A DNA stretch of 64,000 nt from Pseudanabaena sp. FACHB-1998. Lineage in GTDB: Bacteria > Cyanobacteriota > Cyanobacteriia > Pseudanabaenales > Pseudanabaenaceae. The notes beneath the pieces are model-generated. The model was not told where the DNA came from and did no database searches. It saw only the letters and a list, made by a program, of their open reading frames with translations. A program made the translations under genes and the position numbers. Shown in pieces: positions 36,851 to 46,623 of the stretch. Every line of letters begins with the position of its first letter. Positions within the stretch are counted from its first letter, which is position 1. The stretch spans positions 232,196-296,195 of the forward strand of contig NZ_JACJQA010000033.1 of NCBI RefSeq assembly GCF_014696355.1, written 5' to 3'.

Positions 36851-37615
36851 TTACCCCAACATCATCAAAGCAATTTTCGGGTTCAGAGCATTAGCCTGCA
36901 CAAATTTGATCGCCACCGCCAAAATTGCCGCATTTTCTGCTTCCCAACTGTCCCAAGGTAGCCCCATCTGACCTTTACACTTTTTCTTAGGGCTGCCCCG
37001 CGCAATCCCCAAACCCGCCAGTAACTTGTTACCCCATTTTCTTTTAATTTCTGGTTTTGGCTTCGGTCGATACTTCTCGCAAAACTTTTTATAACGCTCC
37101 GCACATTCCTGCAAACTCTTACCCAAAGCCAAAAAAGCAGGATGCCACTCTGTCAAACCGTCATCGGTCAACCGTTCATAACTGCCATAATTACTAAAAT
37201 CATAAAAAAATCCGCGCTGAAATCCCGCCGCCTTGGGATTCGCATGGATATATCGCAACGTATTCAAAGCCCTCTGCCGATCGCTATTCGCAAACCCCGT
37301 ACTGTGATATCGTTTCTCCCAGAAATGCCCCGTGCGATTGAGCATTTTGTTAAAACACATGGCAGTATACCAATTCAGCCAGTGCATAATTTTTGGCAAC
37401 TCATCCACGTTTTCAGGTTCGAGCAAATAATGAATGTGATTGCTCATGATGCAGATCGCGTAAAGCTTGAGCTTATATTTCTCTTTTAATTTTTGAATCC
37501 CATAGAGCAGCACCTTCCGACATTCATCACGAATCAATCGAAACTCGCGATTATTACATCGCACCGTAATGTGATAGCAATAGCCAGCAATGAGTTCGCG
37601 AGGTTTTCGAGACAT
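36851..37615 (-). CDS. REP-associated tyrosine transposase (Y1/IS200-like, RAYT)
   Basis: 254 residues from ATG 37615 (MSRKPRELIAGYCYHITVRCNNREF). HUH metal motif MSNHIHYLL and catalytic Tyr in NTLRYIHANP identify a TnpA-REP/Y1 transposase. These are often single-copy chromosomal genes that act on REP palindromes rather than on a full IS. Hairpins lie on both sides (36745-36809 and 37638-37707). The C-terminal part (~190-254) is basic. It could be responsible for some of the palindromic repeats of this genome. Confidence 0.88.
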   Translation of the reverse strand: MSRKPRELIAGYCYHITVRCNNREFRLIRDECRKVLLYGIQKLKEKYKLKLYAICIMSNHIHYLLEPENVDELPKIMHWLNWYTAMCFNKMLNRTGHFWEKRYHSTGFANSDRQRALNTLRYIHANPKAAGFQRGFFYDFSNYGSYERLTDDGLTEWHPAFLALGKSLQECAERYKKFCEKYRPKPKPEIKRKWGNKLLAGLGIARGSPKKKCKGQMGLPWDSWEAENAAILAVAIKFVQANALNPKIALMMLG

Positions 37616-37637
37616 GATTTTATTTCCATAATTCACG

Positions 37638-37707
37638 TAGGGGCAAAGCATTACCGCCACAATCTATCAATTCTCAGATCCGCTCAATACGGTAATGCTC
37701 TGCCCTA
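37638..37707. repeat. Imperfect inverted repeat upstream of the transposase
   Basis: TAGGGGCAAAGCATTACCG and its near-complement CGGTAATGCTCTGCCCTA, 33 nt apart. Confidence 0.6.
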
Positions 37708-37785
37708 AACCTCCAACTTTTACACCAACTGACCTAAACAGATCGGTTAGAATATATTACAAAACTACACATTTGCAGGAGTTTT

Positions 37786-38214
37786 ATGGATACCATCGAC
37801 TTAGAAAAGCTTGTGCAAAGAGGCTACTACGTTACATTAGGCGCAACCTCATCATTAATTGAAGTAATCCAAGACCCCATCAAACGCGAAGAGAACCTTA
37901 AAATACTAGGGCGGAGTTTTGAGGAAATCACCCAAACCCTTGCCGAAAAAGGCGTTACCACTGAAGCAGAGGCTCGTAGCTATGTAGATAGCTTTATTGC
38001 TCAACAGGTGAGTGGTAAGGCAAGTACAGAAACAGATTCAACAGGTTTAACCACCGTAACGACTACCGCCAAAACTGTTGATGAGAATGCATCTGATCCT
38101 GATTCCGAAAAGTCCAATCAAAAGGTCAAAGCAAGTATGCGGGATGAAATTGCAGAACTCACCCAGCAACTAGCAAGTTTACGATCTGAGTTAGAGCAGT
38201 TACGCTCAAATTAG
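37786..38214 (+). CDS. Phasin-like conserved hypothetical protein
   Basis: 142 residues. N-terminal helical region (LEKLVQRGYYVTLGATSSLIEVIQDPIKREENL, then TLAEKGVTTEAEARSYVDSFIAQQ) resembles the helix-turn-helix layout of phasin/PhaF-type regulators. The middle is Thr/Ser-rich and disordered, and the C-terminus is a heptad coiled coil (DEIAELTQQLASLRSELEQL). SD AGGAG lies 5 nt before ATG. PHA granule or membrane association is only a guess. Confidence 0.7.
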   Translation: MDTIDLEKLVQRGYYVTLGATSSLIEVIQDPIKREENLKILGRSFEEITQTLAEKGVTTEAEARSYVDSFIAQQVSGKASTETDSTGLTTVTTTAKTVDENASDPDSEKSNQKVKASMRDEIAELTQQLASLRSELEQLRSN

Positions 38215-38283
38215 CTAAAAGTAAATCTTTATCTCTATTTGTAATTGTTGGTGCGCGGCTTTGTCCTGCACCATTAATTTAAT

Positions 38284-38340
38284 AAAGAACCAAATTTTAG
38301 ATGGGGCGGCGAAGCTGCCCCATCTAAAATTTGGTTCTTT
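38284..38340 (+). terminator. Palindrome 27+3+27 before mfd
   Basis: AAAGAACCAAATTTTAGATG... core GGGGCGGC-GAA-GCTGCCCC, one mismatch; ends in TTTG. Confidence 0.8.
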
Positions 38341-38429
38341 GTTTTACGGCAAAGTCCTCACTCCTTGGCAAGGGAGTATAATTGCTAAACTTTTAAAAGT
38401 TGCCATTTTCCCATCTTATTCCTTAGCCC

Positions 38430-41400
38430 ATGCCCTTTTCTTCCGTCATCCGTTCATTAATCCGATCGCCTCTCACCGATGAACTAGAGAGTAAACTGGT
38501 GCGATCGCGCCAGCTTACCCTTTCAGGCTTATCGCGAGTCGCTAAAGGACTGGTTAGCTCGACCCTGAGCCAAAAAGAAGAAAAGCTCATGCTGGTGATT
38601 ACCTCCACCATTGAGGAGGCAGGACGTTGGGCGGTGCAGCTAGAAACGATGGGCTGGGCAACGGTGCATTACTATCCGACTTCGGATATGTTGCCCTATG
38701 AGCCATATCAGCCAGAGTCAGAGGTGATTTGGGGACAAATGCAGGTGTTGGCGGATTTAGCAGATTGGGATCAGCAGGAAGGGGAAAAGAAAAAAATGGC
38801 GATCGTGGCAACCGATCGCGCTTTACAGAAACATTTACCTAGTCCGCAGGAATTTAATGACTATTGCTCACAACTAGAAGTTGGCTGTGAGATTAAGCTG
38901 CGGGATTTGGCAGAAAATCTCACGCTCATGGGTTATGAAAACGCTTCTACCGTGGAAACTGAAGGGCAATGGGCAAGGCGTGGGGATATCATCGACATTT
39001 TCCCTGTGTCGAGCGAAATGCCTGTGCGGATTGACTGGTTCGGCGATGAGATTGAGAGAATTCGCGAATTCGAGCCGACAACGCAACGAGCCTTAGATAG
39101 TATTCCTTCCGTTTTACTAACTCCCATTAGTTACGGGCATATTTTAGGGAGTTTAGAATTTCCCGATCAGGACGCTGAAGATGAATTTAGTGCCAAAGGT
39201 TTTGCGGTTCATCCCTTATCTAGTGCTTCCATCCTCGACTATTTACCCAATCCAGAGCAATGTTTGGTAGTAATCGATGAGTTAGAACAATGCCAAGCCC
39301 ATTGCGATCGCTGGTACGAATCCGCCGCAGAATTGTCTCCCCTCTCCTCCTTTGGGAGAGGGGCTGGGGGTGAGGGCAAACTCCATCGCGCCTTTGCCGA
39401 CTGTTTAACAGAAATTACTAAATTCTATCGCCTCGATGTTTTTGAACTTGCCGAAGAAAATCGTGGCGTAAATATGTCTACTCGCTCGGTTCCTGCGATT
39501 CCCCACCAATTTGGGAAGCTTGCCCAAACCATCCGTGACTATCGCGAACAAAAGTACAAAATCATTCTCATTTCCGCGCAACCTTCGCGTACTGTGGCTC
39601 TATTACAAGAGCATGATTGCCAAGCTCAATTTATTCCCAATGTCCGCGATTATCCTGCGATCGACAAAACCCATAACCTCCGCATCGCCGTTGCTTTGAA
39701 ATATTCAGGCATTGCCGAAATTCAAGGGTTTGTATTGCCCACTTATCGCATTGCCGTAATTAGCGATCGCGAGTTTTTTGGACAGCACGCTCTCGGTACG
39801 CCCAATTATGTCCGCAAGCGCCGCAGAGCCGCATCAAAGCAGGTGGACTTAAACAAGCTTTCCCCAGGGGATTATGTGGTTCACAAAAATCATGGGGTCG
39901 GGCAGTTTGTCAAATTAGAGAAGTTGACGGTCAATAAGGAAACTCGCGAATATCTGGTTCTCAAATATGCCGATGGCTTATTGCGCGTCGTCGTCGATCA
40001 GATGTCGATCCTGTCGCGCTATCGGGGAATGAATGAGGCGAAGCCCGAACTGCACAAGATGACGGGCAAGGCTTGGACAAATAGCACCGCTAAAGCAAAG
40101 AAAGCAATTAAGAAGATTGCCTTTGATTTGTTGGAACTATATGCCAAGCGATCGCAACAATTAGGATATTCTTTTCCGCCCGATAATCCTTGGCAACAGG
40201 AAATGGAAGATTCCTTTCCCTACCAAGCAACTCCTGACCAGTTGAAGGCAACGCAGGATGTAAAGCAGGATATGGAAAGTGCGCGTCCGATGGATCGCCT
40301 TGTGTGCGGTGATGTTGGCTTTGGTAAAACAGAAGTTGCGATTCGCACGATTTTTAAGGCAGTAACTTCTGGGAAACAGGCGGCGCTACTCGTTCCCACG
40401 ACTATCCTCGCGCAGCAGCATTACCACAGCTTACAAGAACGCTATGCCGCCTATCCTGTGAATATTGCGTTACTCAATCGCTTTAAAAGCGCTTCTGAAA
40501 AGAAAGAGATTATCCGCAAGCTGAAAACGGGTGAATTAGATATCGTTGTCGGTACACATCAACTTTTATCCAAGGATGTAGATTTTAAGGATTTAGGTTT
40601 ACTTGTAATTGATGAAGAGCAACGCTTTGGGGTGGCACAAAAAGAGAAAATCAAAACCATGAAAACGGAAGTGGATGTGCTGACGCTCTCCGCAACGCCC
40701 ATTCCCAGAACCCTCTATATGGCTATGTCTGGGGTGCGCGAAATGAGCCTAATTACGACACCACCGCCATCGCGGCGATCAATCATGACGCATTTATCGC
40801 GCTACAATTCCGAACTAGTTCGCGCCGCTATCCGCCAAGAACTCGATCGCGGTGGGCAAATTTTCTATGTAGTGTCGCGCATTGATGATATTGACGAGGT
40901 TTCAGCGCGAGTCCATGAAATGCTGCCCTCAGTTCGCATGGCGATCGCCCATGGACAAATGCCTGAGTCAGAGCTAGAGTCCACCATGCTTAGCTTCAGT
41001 AGTGGCGAATCCGACATGATGATTTGCACCACGATTATCGAATCAGGCTTAGATATTCCGCGTGTGAATACGATCATTATCGAAGATGCTCAACGCTTTG
41101 GACTTGCTCAACTTTATCAATTGCGGGGTCGCGTCGGTCGTGCAGGGATTCAAGCCCACGCATGGCTCTTTTATCAAGAAAAAGGCGAACTCACCGATGT
41201 GGCGCGAAAACGTCTTAAAGCGATTCAAGAGTTTACCCATCTTGGGTCAGGCTATCAGTTAGCGATGCGCGATATGGAAATTCGTGGTGTGGGCAATCTC
41301 CTCGGTTCCGAACAATCAGGACAAATTAACACGATCGGCTTCGATCTTTATATGGAAATGCTCCAAGAAGCGATCGCCGAAATCCGCGGCTCAGAAATTC

Positions 41401-41864
41401 CTGAAGTCGATGATACCCAAGTCGATCTACCGATTACCGCCTTTATCCCTGCGGAATATATTCCCGATGGCGATCGCAAGATGAGCGCCTACCGTGCCAT
41501 CTCTGCGGTTACCAGCCGCCGCGAACTTACTCAAATCATCGAAGAATGGAATGATTGCTATGGCAAGGTTCCCGCACCAGCGATGCAGTTGATTAAAGTG
41601 ATGGAACTAAAGCTGCTTGCCAAACGCATCGGCTTCTCCCGCATCAAGCCCGAAGGCAAGCAGCACGTTGTCCTCGAATCGAAAATGGAAGAACCCGCAT
41701 GGAAGTTACTCCATGAGCATCTTCCCAGTCATTTGCGATCGCGCTTTGTCTATAGTAAAGGTCATGTCACTGTCAGAGGGATAGGCACTCTCTCCCACGA
41801 TAAGCAACTTGATAGTTTGATTGAATGGCTAGATGCTATGCATCAAGCTAAAACTCAAGCATAG
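38430..41864 (+). CDS. mfd: Transcription-repair coupling factor Mfd
   Basis: 1144 residues. Order: UvrB-like N-terminal modules (~1-340), RNA-polymerase-interacting domain ([23 protein letters not shown], ~470-560), SF2 translocase with Walker [10 protein letters not shown] (~628-635), DEEQRFG box, TRG region, and C-terminal D7 domain. Displaces stalled RNA polymerase and recruits UvrA. A 14-residue stretch around 303-316 ([14 protein letters not shown]) is encoded by a palindromic repeat inserted in frame between UvrB-like modules. Confidence 0.95.
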   Translation: MPFSSVIRSLIRSPLTDELESKLVRSRQLTLSGLSRVAKGLVSSTLSQKEEKLMLVITSTIEEAGRWAVQLETMGWATVHYYPTSDMLPYEPYQPESEVIWGQMQVLADLADWDQQEGEKKKMAIVATDRALQKHLPSPQEFNDYCSQLEVGCEIKLRDLAENLTLMGYENASTVETEGQWARRGDIIDIFPVSSEMPVRIDWFGDEIERIREFEPTTQRALDSIPSVLLTPISYGHILGSLEFPDQDAEDEFSAKGFAVHPLSSASILDYLPNPEQCLVVIDELEQCQAHCDRWYESAAELSPLSSFGRGAGGEGKLHRAFADCLTEITKFYRLDVFELAEENRGVNMSTRSVPAIPHQFGKLAQTIRDYREQKYKIILISAQPSRTVALLQEHDCQAQFIPNVRDYPAIDKTHNLRIAVALKYSGIAEIQGFVLPTYRIAVISDREFFGQHALGTPNYVRKRRRAASKQVDLNKLSPGDYVVHKNHGVGQFVKLEKLTVNKETREYLVLKYADGLLRVVVDQMSILSRYRGMNEAKPELHKMTGKAWTNSTAKAKKAIKKIAFDLLELYAKRSQQLGYSFPPDNPWQQEMEDSFPYQATPDQLKATQDVKQDMESARPMDRLVCGDVGFGKTEVAIRTIFKAVTSGKQAALLVPTTILAQQHYHSLQERYAAYPVNIALLNRFKSASEKKEIIRKLKTGELDIVVGTHQLLSKDVDFKDLGLLVIDEEQRFGVAQKEKIKTMKTEVDVLTLSATPIPRTLYMAMSGVREMSLITTPPPSRRSIMTHLSRYNSELVRAAIRQELDRGGQIFYVVSRIDDIDEVSARVHEMLPSVRMAIAHGQMPESELESTMLSFSSGESDMMICTTIIESGLDIPRVNTIIIEDAQRFGLAQLYQLRGRVGRAGIQAHAWLFYQEKGELTDVARKRLKAIQEFTHLGSGYQLAMRDMEIRGVGNLLGSEQSGQINTIGFDLYMEMLQEAIAEIRGSEIPEVDDTQVDLPITAFIPAEYIPDGDRKMSAYRAISAVTSRRELTQIIEEWNDCYGKVPAPAMQLIKVMELKLLAKRIGFSRIKPEGKQHVVLESKMEEPAWKLLHEHLPSHLRSRFVYSKGHVTVRGIGTLSHDKQLDSLIEWLDAMHQAKTQA
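39336..39378 (+). repeat. Palindromic repeat inserted in frame in mfd
   Basis: CTCCCCTCTCCTCCTTTGGG followed by AGAGGGGCTGGGGGTGAG; palindrome CCCCTCTCC/GGAGAGGGG at 39339-39363. The unit is familiar as an intergenic repeat in many cyanobacteria and encodes a Gly/Ser-rich loop here. Confidence 0.8.
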
Positions 41865-42112
41865 ATTACTAGGACTTACGCTAAGCTAACGACTTGACTG
41901 GATTTTGGGTAACGAAGCCCTCTACGATATTTATATTTCACAAAAATATGATATTTGTTAGGCTTACTCACAAAACAAAATATGCCAGATGCTCAAATTA
42001 GTGCTATAAAGTTCGCAAACTAGACGCAACCAAGACCAATCAATAACAAAGTAGTGCCAAACATAGTCCCTAGCTTTATTTCAGATGGCATTGTTACGAG
42101 GTGATTTCTTCA

Positions 42113-43861
42113 ATGGAGAGTAATAATATTCGTAGTAATAGCAATTACGAGCAGACCCTCGCGGGAGTCACCAAGGACTTGTCAGATCTGCGGGCAAATA
42201 TCTTGGGCAAACTCAGCCGTGAAATTTTAATTTTACAAGCCCAAAAAAATGCTTTAACTGATGACATTCAGCGCCTCCAGTCTCAACGCAAAGAGCTAGA
42301 GGTACTAACGGTTGCACAGCAGGGGATGAATCAACAGGAGATCCAGCGTCAGCAATGGATCGAGCAACTTGCACAAGCGATTACCTATCACCTCAAAAAT
42401 GATGTAATCGTGACTAATTCTCAAGTCCTCAATGACCATTCTCAAAATTTTGAGCAACTAATGCTCAATCTTGATAGTGCGATCCGTACTACCTTTCAGT
42501 CCTTGCAGCGAGATGTGGATACCTATCAGCGCGATCTTGATGATCAGATGCAAAGAATGTATACCCAGCGTCAGCAAGGTGAGTTAATGCTTTCGGCTCT
42601 GGTGGAAAGAATTGACGAATATCTGCGCCGACCTTCAGGCGATCGCTATGGCGGTGCAGGAGGCAACCCGCCCAGCACAAATTTTACGGGGACTTCAAAT
42701 TTTACAGGGGCGATCGGCAGCAATAGCACAGTACCAGCCAAACCCAATGGGAATGGCAACTACAGTCAAATCCAAATCCCGACATTTAATAGCGCTCAGT
42801 TTCGGCAATACGACCAAAATGATACTCGTCCCTACGTCGAAGAACCCACAGCACCCTTTGAGTCTTCCGAACCCACCACCAATGTAGCTCCCCCTGCTAA
42901 GCGCCTTAATGATTGGTGGTTTGGCTTTATTTTGGTTCTGGGAGCTTCGGTAGTCCTATCTTTACAGAATATTTTAGTAAGAGTGATCTTCTCTAGTTCC
43001 AATATTTTTGGACTGTTTCAATTTGGGGGATTAATTAAGGCGAGTGTGCCGAACTCGTTTATGTTGCTGCTGTTGAGGATGCTTTTTGCCACCCCCATTA
43101 TGTGGATAGTCGCCAAAACTATCTTTCGGGTTGATGTATTTCGCGATTTTCAGCAGCTTATGATGCCTAACCGTCGTTTATTAATGTGGCGGGTAGCCTT
43201 TAGCGCCTTATTACAATTTTGCTCTTTTGCCTTTATCTACATAGCTCTTGGCATTTTGAACCCCGGATTGGCAGTCACTTTATTTTTTATATTTCCTACT
43301 GTCACCGTCCTCATGGCTTGGTTACTCTTTGGCGATCGCCCCAGCAAAGATCGGTGGATGGTGATCGGAGTAATTTATGTGGGCATCATGCTGACCTACA
43401 ACGTATTTGGAGTTAATAAACCTGATACATGGGGAGTAATTGCTGCAATGCTTTCAGGTATTTCTTTTGCAGGATATATCATTACTTCACAGGCCTGTTT
43501 CAAACAGCTTAACCCTGTGTCCTTTACATCCATTAACTTTGCGATCATTCTCTTGCTATGTATCGGGACTATGCCATTTACCCTGTCATCCATTTCTTTG
43601 AATGGCTCCTTGGTGTTCATGTGCTTCCTAATTGCTCTAACTACTTTGGGTGGTTATCTGCTTACTAGTTTTGGCACAAAGCTTATGGGTGCTGCCCAAG
43701 CCTCGATTGTTAGTGCTAGTGGTCCCGTATTTACTACGTTTTTAGCCTTTACAATTTTGGGAAACAAGCTAGATTTCATTCAATTATTTGGTGTATTTCT
43801 AGTTACAGGCGGCGTAGGAATGCTCAGTTTGCAAAATATGTACAAGCGCCCAGCCAAATAA
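42113..43861 (+). CDS. EamA/DMT-family transporter with long N-terminal coiled-coil domain
   Basis: 582 residues. Residues ~1-165 are mostly coiled coil (ILQAQKNALTDDIQRLQSQRKELEVL and FQSLQRDVDTYQRDLDDQMQRMY). A Gly/Pro/Asn-rich disordered linker follows (~165-265). Then come ten transmembrane helices forming two EamA repeats (~270-580). Ordinary DMT transporters have only the membrane part. SD GAGGTGA lies about 7 nt before ATG 42113. Substrate unknown (metabolite or amino-acid efflux by family). Confidence 0.87.
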   Translation: MESNNIRSNSNYEQTLAGVTKDLSDLRANILGKLSREILILQAQKNALTDDIQRLQSQRKELEVLTVAQQGMNQQEIQRQQWIEQLAQAITYHLKNDVIVTNSQVLNDHSQNFEQLMLNLDSAIRTTFQSLQRDVDTYQRDLDDQMQRMYTQRQQGELMLSALVERIDEYLRRPSGDRYGGAGGNPPSTNFTGTSNFTGAIGSNSTVPAKPNGNGNYSQIQIPTFNSAQFRQYDQNDTRPYVEEPTAPFESSEPTTNVAPPAKRLNDWWFGFILVLGASVVLSLQNILVRVIFSSSNIFGLFQFGGLIKASVPNSFMLLLLRMLFATPIMWIVAKTIFRVDVFRDFQQLMMPNRRLLMWRVAFSALLQFCSFAFIYIALGILNPGLAVTLFFIFPTVTVLMAWLLFGDRPSKDRWMVIGVIYVGIMLTYNVFGVNKPDTWGVIAAMLSGISFAGYIITSQACFKQLNPVSFTSINFAIILLLCIGTMPFTLSSISLNGSLVFMCFLIALTTLGGYLLTSFGTKLMGAAQASIVSASGPVFTTFLAFTILGNKLDFIQLFGVFLVTGGVGMLSLQNMYKRPAK

Positions 43862-43875
43862 AAACAAAATAAAGG

Positions 43876-43910
43876 CAAAACACAAAATGGCTTTGCCATT
43901 TTGTGTTTTG
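43876..43910. terminator. Perfect palindrome 16+3+16, ATGGC class
   Basis: CAAAACACAAAATGGC-TTT-GCCATTTTGTGTTTTG, followed by GTATTA as in the class C repeats. Confidence 0.85.
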
Positions 43911-43975
43911 GTATTAAGCGCGAAGCGGGCTTCTTCTTTTGGTATATTAGCTAGTAGAGTCCCTAGGGATACACA

Positions 43976-44707
43976 GTGGTCAAAGATTTCCGATTTCAAG
44001 AGCAGGATACAAATTCAACATCGCAGTCTCAACAGGCTTTGCGATCGCTTTGGCATGGACTTACTCGCGAGCAAGGCTTGCCAGTATGGGCTTTGTTAGC
44101 AATTTTTTTGGTGATGCTGCTGGTGTGGAATTGGCAATTAATTGCCGCAACTAGTGCAGGAATTATGGCGATGACTGCCATTTATGTAATGCAGGACTGG
44201 AACTGGAATGCGATTTTGTGGAAGATCCACAAATTTTTCCAAAGTCCTTACCGTTATCTGCCTTTATCGGTGGCAAGTGGCACGGTCACAGTTTTTTTGA
44301 CCTATACCTTACTAGCCCTCTGGTCAAGCCAAGACAATCATTGGCTAGCGTCGGCTAGTATTTTGCAATTAGGCGCGACCTTAACTGTTTTAGTACTTTT
44401 AATTCGTCAAAGTTTTAGTCAATGGCTCCAACGTCAGCAAAATAATTTTGATCAACTGATTACCCAGCTAGCCGTTAATGACGATCTGGCTCGGTTAATT
44501 GCGATTAAGCAAATTACGCAATATGTCCAAACTAATCGCTTGCCTGCGGTTCAAGAGAAAGCGATCGCCGACTATTGCAATCTTTTGCTGAACCGTGAAA
44601 CTGAAATCACCACCCGCGAAGCCCTATTTGAGACTTTGGAAGCCTTACAGCCAAACGTTCTTAAGCCATCGCTAAGACGATCTGCTAATAGTGCGGATAT
44701 AACTTAA
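43976..44707 (+). CDS. Conserved membrane protein of unknown function
   Basis: 243 residues. Three to four transmembrane helices in the first two thirds (LPVWALLAIFLVMLLVWNW, TSAGIMAMTAIYVM, VASGTVTVFLTYTLLALW and SILQLGATLTVLVLLI), then a soluble helical tail (VNDDLARLIAIKQITQYVQTNRL) that may be HEAT-like. GTG start. Its stop codon is in the downstream hairpin arm. No function recognised. Confidence 0.75.
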   Translation: MVKDFRFQEQDTNSTSQSQQALRSLWHGLTREQGLPVWALLAIFLVMLLVWNWQLIAATSAGIMAMTAIYVMQDWNWNAILWKIHKFFQSPYRYLPLSVASGTVTVFLTYTLLALWSSQDNHWLASASILQLGATLTVLVLLIRQSFSQWLQRQQNNFDQLITQLAVNDDLARLIAIKQITQYVQTNRLPAVQEKAIADYCNLLLNRETEITTREALFETLEALQPNVLKPSLRRSANSADIT

Positions 44708-44749
44708 ATAAATACTGGTGCGGCTTCGCCGCGCACCAGTATTTATTTA
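44705..44749 (+). terminator. Hairpin embedding a stop codon
   Basis: TAAATAAATACTGGTGCG, 9-nt loop, complement; the first TAA is the stop of the preceding gene. Confidence 0.8.
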
Positions 44750-44769
44750 TTAGGAAGGTAATAATATTA

Positions 44770-45273
44770 ATGCTAACTAAAGAGCAAATTCTCGATCGCC
44801 AAGTAGCTTTATTAGTTCAAAGTACACCCGATGAGGAAACTGCCAGCGCAGTCAGCTTGATCGCCTCAGTACTCAAAGCGATCGCCAAAAATTTAAAATA
44901 CACTAATTACTTTCTGATTCAAGATATTGAAGGCGGATGGTTGCTTACGCCGCTTAGTAATCACGATAATCCTGAGGTGGAAAAAGTGACGATATATGCC
45001 TATTGCGATCGCACTCCCGCCAATATTGATCGACTTAAGCTCAATGATGAAAGTTTAGAATGTGCAGAATACAACGTAATTGAGATGCTATTTCGTTTAA
45101 TTGGCATGAAACAGGTTGACAGTATTGTATTTTTTGATCGAGCTACCGATACTCAGCATGGCATTGAGATCGGGCGAACTGACATAGAGAATCTGTGCGA
45201 AAAGCAGATTAAACGTGCTCAGTTTGGCTTACAAAAGCTCAACGAAATTAAAAATAACGCCAATATTGCTTAA
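44770..45273 (+). CDS. Conserved hypothetical protein
   Basis: 167 residues, soluble, mixed alpha/beta. Notable segments: LVQSTPDEETASAVSLIASVLKAIAKNL and VDSIVFFDRATDTQHGIEIGR. No known motif. RBS GGAAGG sits ~11 nt upstream. Short gap from the preceding membrane protein, though a hairpin intervenes. Confidence 0.7.
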   Translation: MLTKEQILDRQVALLVQSTPDEETASAVSLIASVLKAIAKNLKYTNYFLIQDIEGGWLLTPLSNHDNPEVEKVTIYAYCDRTPANIDRLKLNDESLECAEYNVIEMLFRLIGMKQVDSIVFFDRATDTQHGIEIGRTDIENLCEKQIKRAQFGLQKLNEIKNNANIA

Positions 45274-45310
45274 TCCAAAAGTGGCGACGCTTTGCGTCGC
45301 CACTTTTGGA
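45274..45310. terminator. Perfect hairpin 17+3+17
   Basis: TCCAAAAGTGGCGACGC-TTT-complement, between two convergent genes. Confidence 0.85.
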
Positions 45311-45315
45311 GAGTA

Positions 45316-45681
45316 CTATTCGTGATCGATAAAGCCACACATTACAGTCCCATCCACAGAACCTTTGCCATTAACCATACAAGCTAAATGCTCAGAGCTA
45401 TTTCCAGAGCTATTCATAGTCACAATGCGATCGTAGCTATCACCAAACATCAAATTTTCAGCGATCGCCTTGACCTCTGGCGTAGTATTAACGGCAATGA
45501 TAATTTGATTGCTATTTGCTCCTAAGTTTTCTTCGTAGCGCACTTCGGTTTGAGGAGCAGGTGGATTTTGGTAGAGGGCAGCAACGATCGCACTTTGGGC
45601 ATTAACGGAGTTAGCAAAAGCGAAACCTGAAATAGCGAAACCTGAAACTGCTAATAATGTGGCGACAAATGTACTTTTCAT
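45316..45681 (-). CDS. Hypothetical secreted protein
   Basis: 121 residues from ATG 45681, which has GAGAGG ~7 nt upstream. Signal peptide KSTFVATLLAVSGFAISGFAFA; mature part of ~95 residues has two Cys near the end (LACMVNGKGSVDGTVMCGF) that could form a disulfide. No recognised family. Convergent with the 167-residue gene. Confidence 0.72.
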   Translation of the reverse strand: MKSTFVATLLAVSGFAISGFAFANSVNAQSAIVAALYQNPPAPQTEVRYEENLGANSNQIIIAVNTTPEVKAIAENLMFGDSYDRIVTMNSSGNSSEHLACMVNGKGSVDGTVMCGFIDHE

Positions 45682-46160
45682 AACTGCCTCTCTGCTGCGT
45701 TCTCTAAATGCTTTCAACAAAATCGATTAATCATCAAAATCAACAACTTACCTTCTAATACCAAATCACGAAAGTTTGACAACACTTTTGTGATTTAAAC
45801 ACCAAACCCAGTAAGGTTTTTTAAATAAAGAAATGGCGTAGTAATTTCTTCATTTGGTATAAGACTTAATTTTCTGGTAAAGGTGGCGATCGCCACTTCC
45901 TCCGATCAACTTAACCGAATGGGCGATACCGATTGCTTGATGAATATATAATCAGGTTTTTTAGAGCAACCCTCAGTGACATAAGATCTCAGTGCTTGTG
46001 ATTGCGATCGCAATTTTTGGTGATGCAGTTTCCTAATTCATAATCAAGTCGTTGTCAAACAACGCCTTGATTATGAAAGGCACAGTAAAATAAAGAATCA
46101 ATTTTTAGTAGCGTAGCTTTGCCCCATCACCCCAAATTAATTCTTGCAGACCCCTAATTT
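45682..46160. other. Intergenic region, decayed class C repeat and an imperfect hairpin
   Basis: 479 bp, no credible gene. Class C remnant at 45758-45860, imperfect hairpin at 46036-46079 (CATAATCAAG...CTTGATTATG) and two HIP1-containing stretches. The last ~80 bp should hold the promoter of the pentapeptide gene. Confidence 0.6.
45758..45860. repeat. Class C composite repeat, decayed copy
   Basis: ATACCAAATCACGAAAG...ACACTTTTGTGATTT, spacer ACCAAACCCAGTAAGG, AAATAAAGAAATGGCG...TTTCTTCATTTGGTAT. Same order as at 32319-32426 with several mismatches. Confidence 0.7.
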
Positions 46161-46589
46161 ATGAAAACTTTCATTAATCCTTATTGGCTACTATCAGGAC
46201 TAATTTCAGGGCTAGTGGTGGCGATCGCCACTACTAATTACGAAGCCGCTTTTGCCGATCCCAATCAAATTCGTCAAATTTTACAAACCAAAGAATGTCA
46301 AGGTTGCGACCTCTCGCGAGTCAAACTCAGCTTTGCCAATCTTCGCGGAGCGAGTCTACGCAATGCCAATCTATTCTCGGCAGACCTCAAGCTTGCCGAT
46401 CTTCGGGAAGCAAATCTGATTGGGGCAATTCTCGATAAAGCAGATTTACGCGGAGCCGACCTCACAGGCGCAGATTTGACAGGCGCATATATCAACGAGA
46501 CAAACTTTTGCGGCGCAATTATGCCTGACGGTCAAAAGTCTAACGAAGGCTGTCCTAAAGAAGCTAGTCCTTTAGCCCCCAAGAATTAG
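46161..46589 (+). CDS. Exported pentapeptide-repeat protein
   Basis: 142 residues. Signal peptide (INPYWLLSGLISGLVVAIATT...AAFA) and a DLSRVKL-SFANLR-GASLRNANL run of pentapeptides (~48-115). Contains Cys pairs (ECQGC and later FCGAIMPDG, EGC) suggesting disulfides or metal. Likely periplasmic or thylakoid-lumenal. Its last codons CCC AAG AAT TAG are the same repeat-derived sequence as at the end of ligA. Confidence 0.88.
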   Translation: MKTFINPYWLLSGLISGLVVAIATTNYEAAFADPNQIRQILQTKECQGCDLSRVKLSFANLRGASLRNANLFSADLKLADLREANLIGAILDKADLRGADLTGADLTGAYINETNFCGAIMPDGQKSNEGCPKEASPLAPKN

Positions 46590-46623
46590 TAGGGCGGCGC
46601 GAATCATCGCCCCACTAATTCTT
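46581..46623 (+). repeat. Decayed AAGAATTAG palindrome covering a stop codon
   Basis: AAGAATTAGTAGGG...CCCCACTAATTCTT; arms intact, centre degenerate (GCGCGAATCATCGC). Confidence 0.75.

Noticed and set aside
36600..37740. Complete IS200/IS605 element
   Set aside because: Only a RAYT-type TnpA is present, without TnpB; the flanking hairpins do not match each other as left and right ends.
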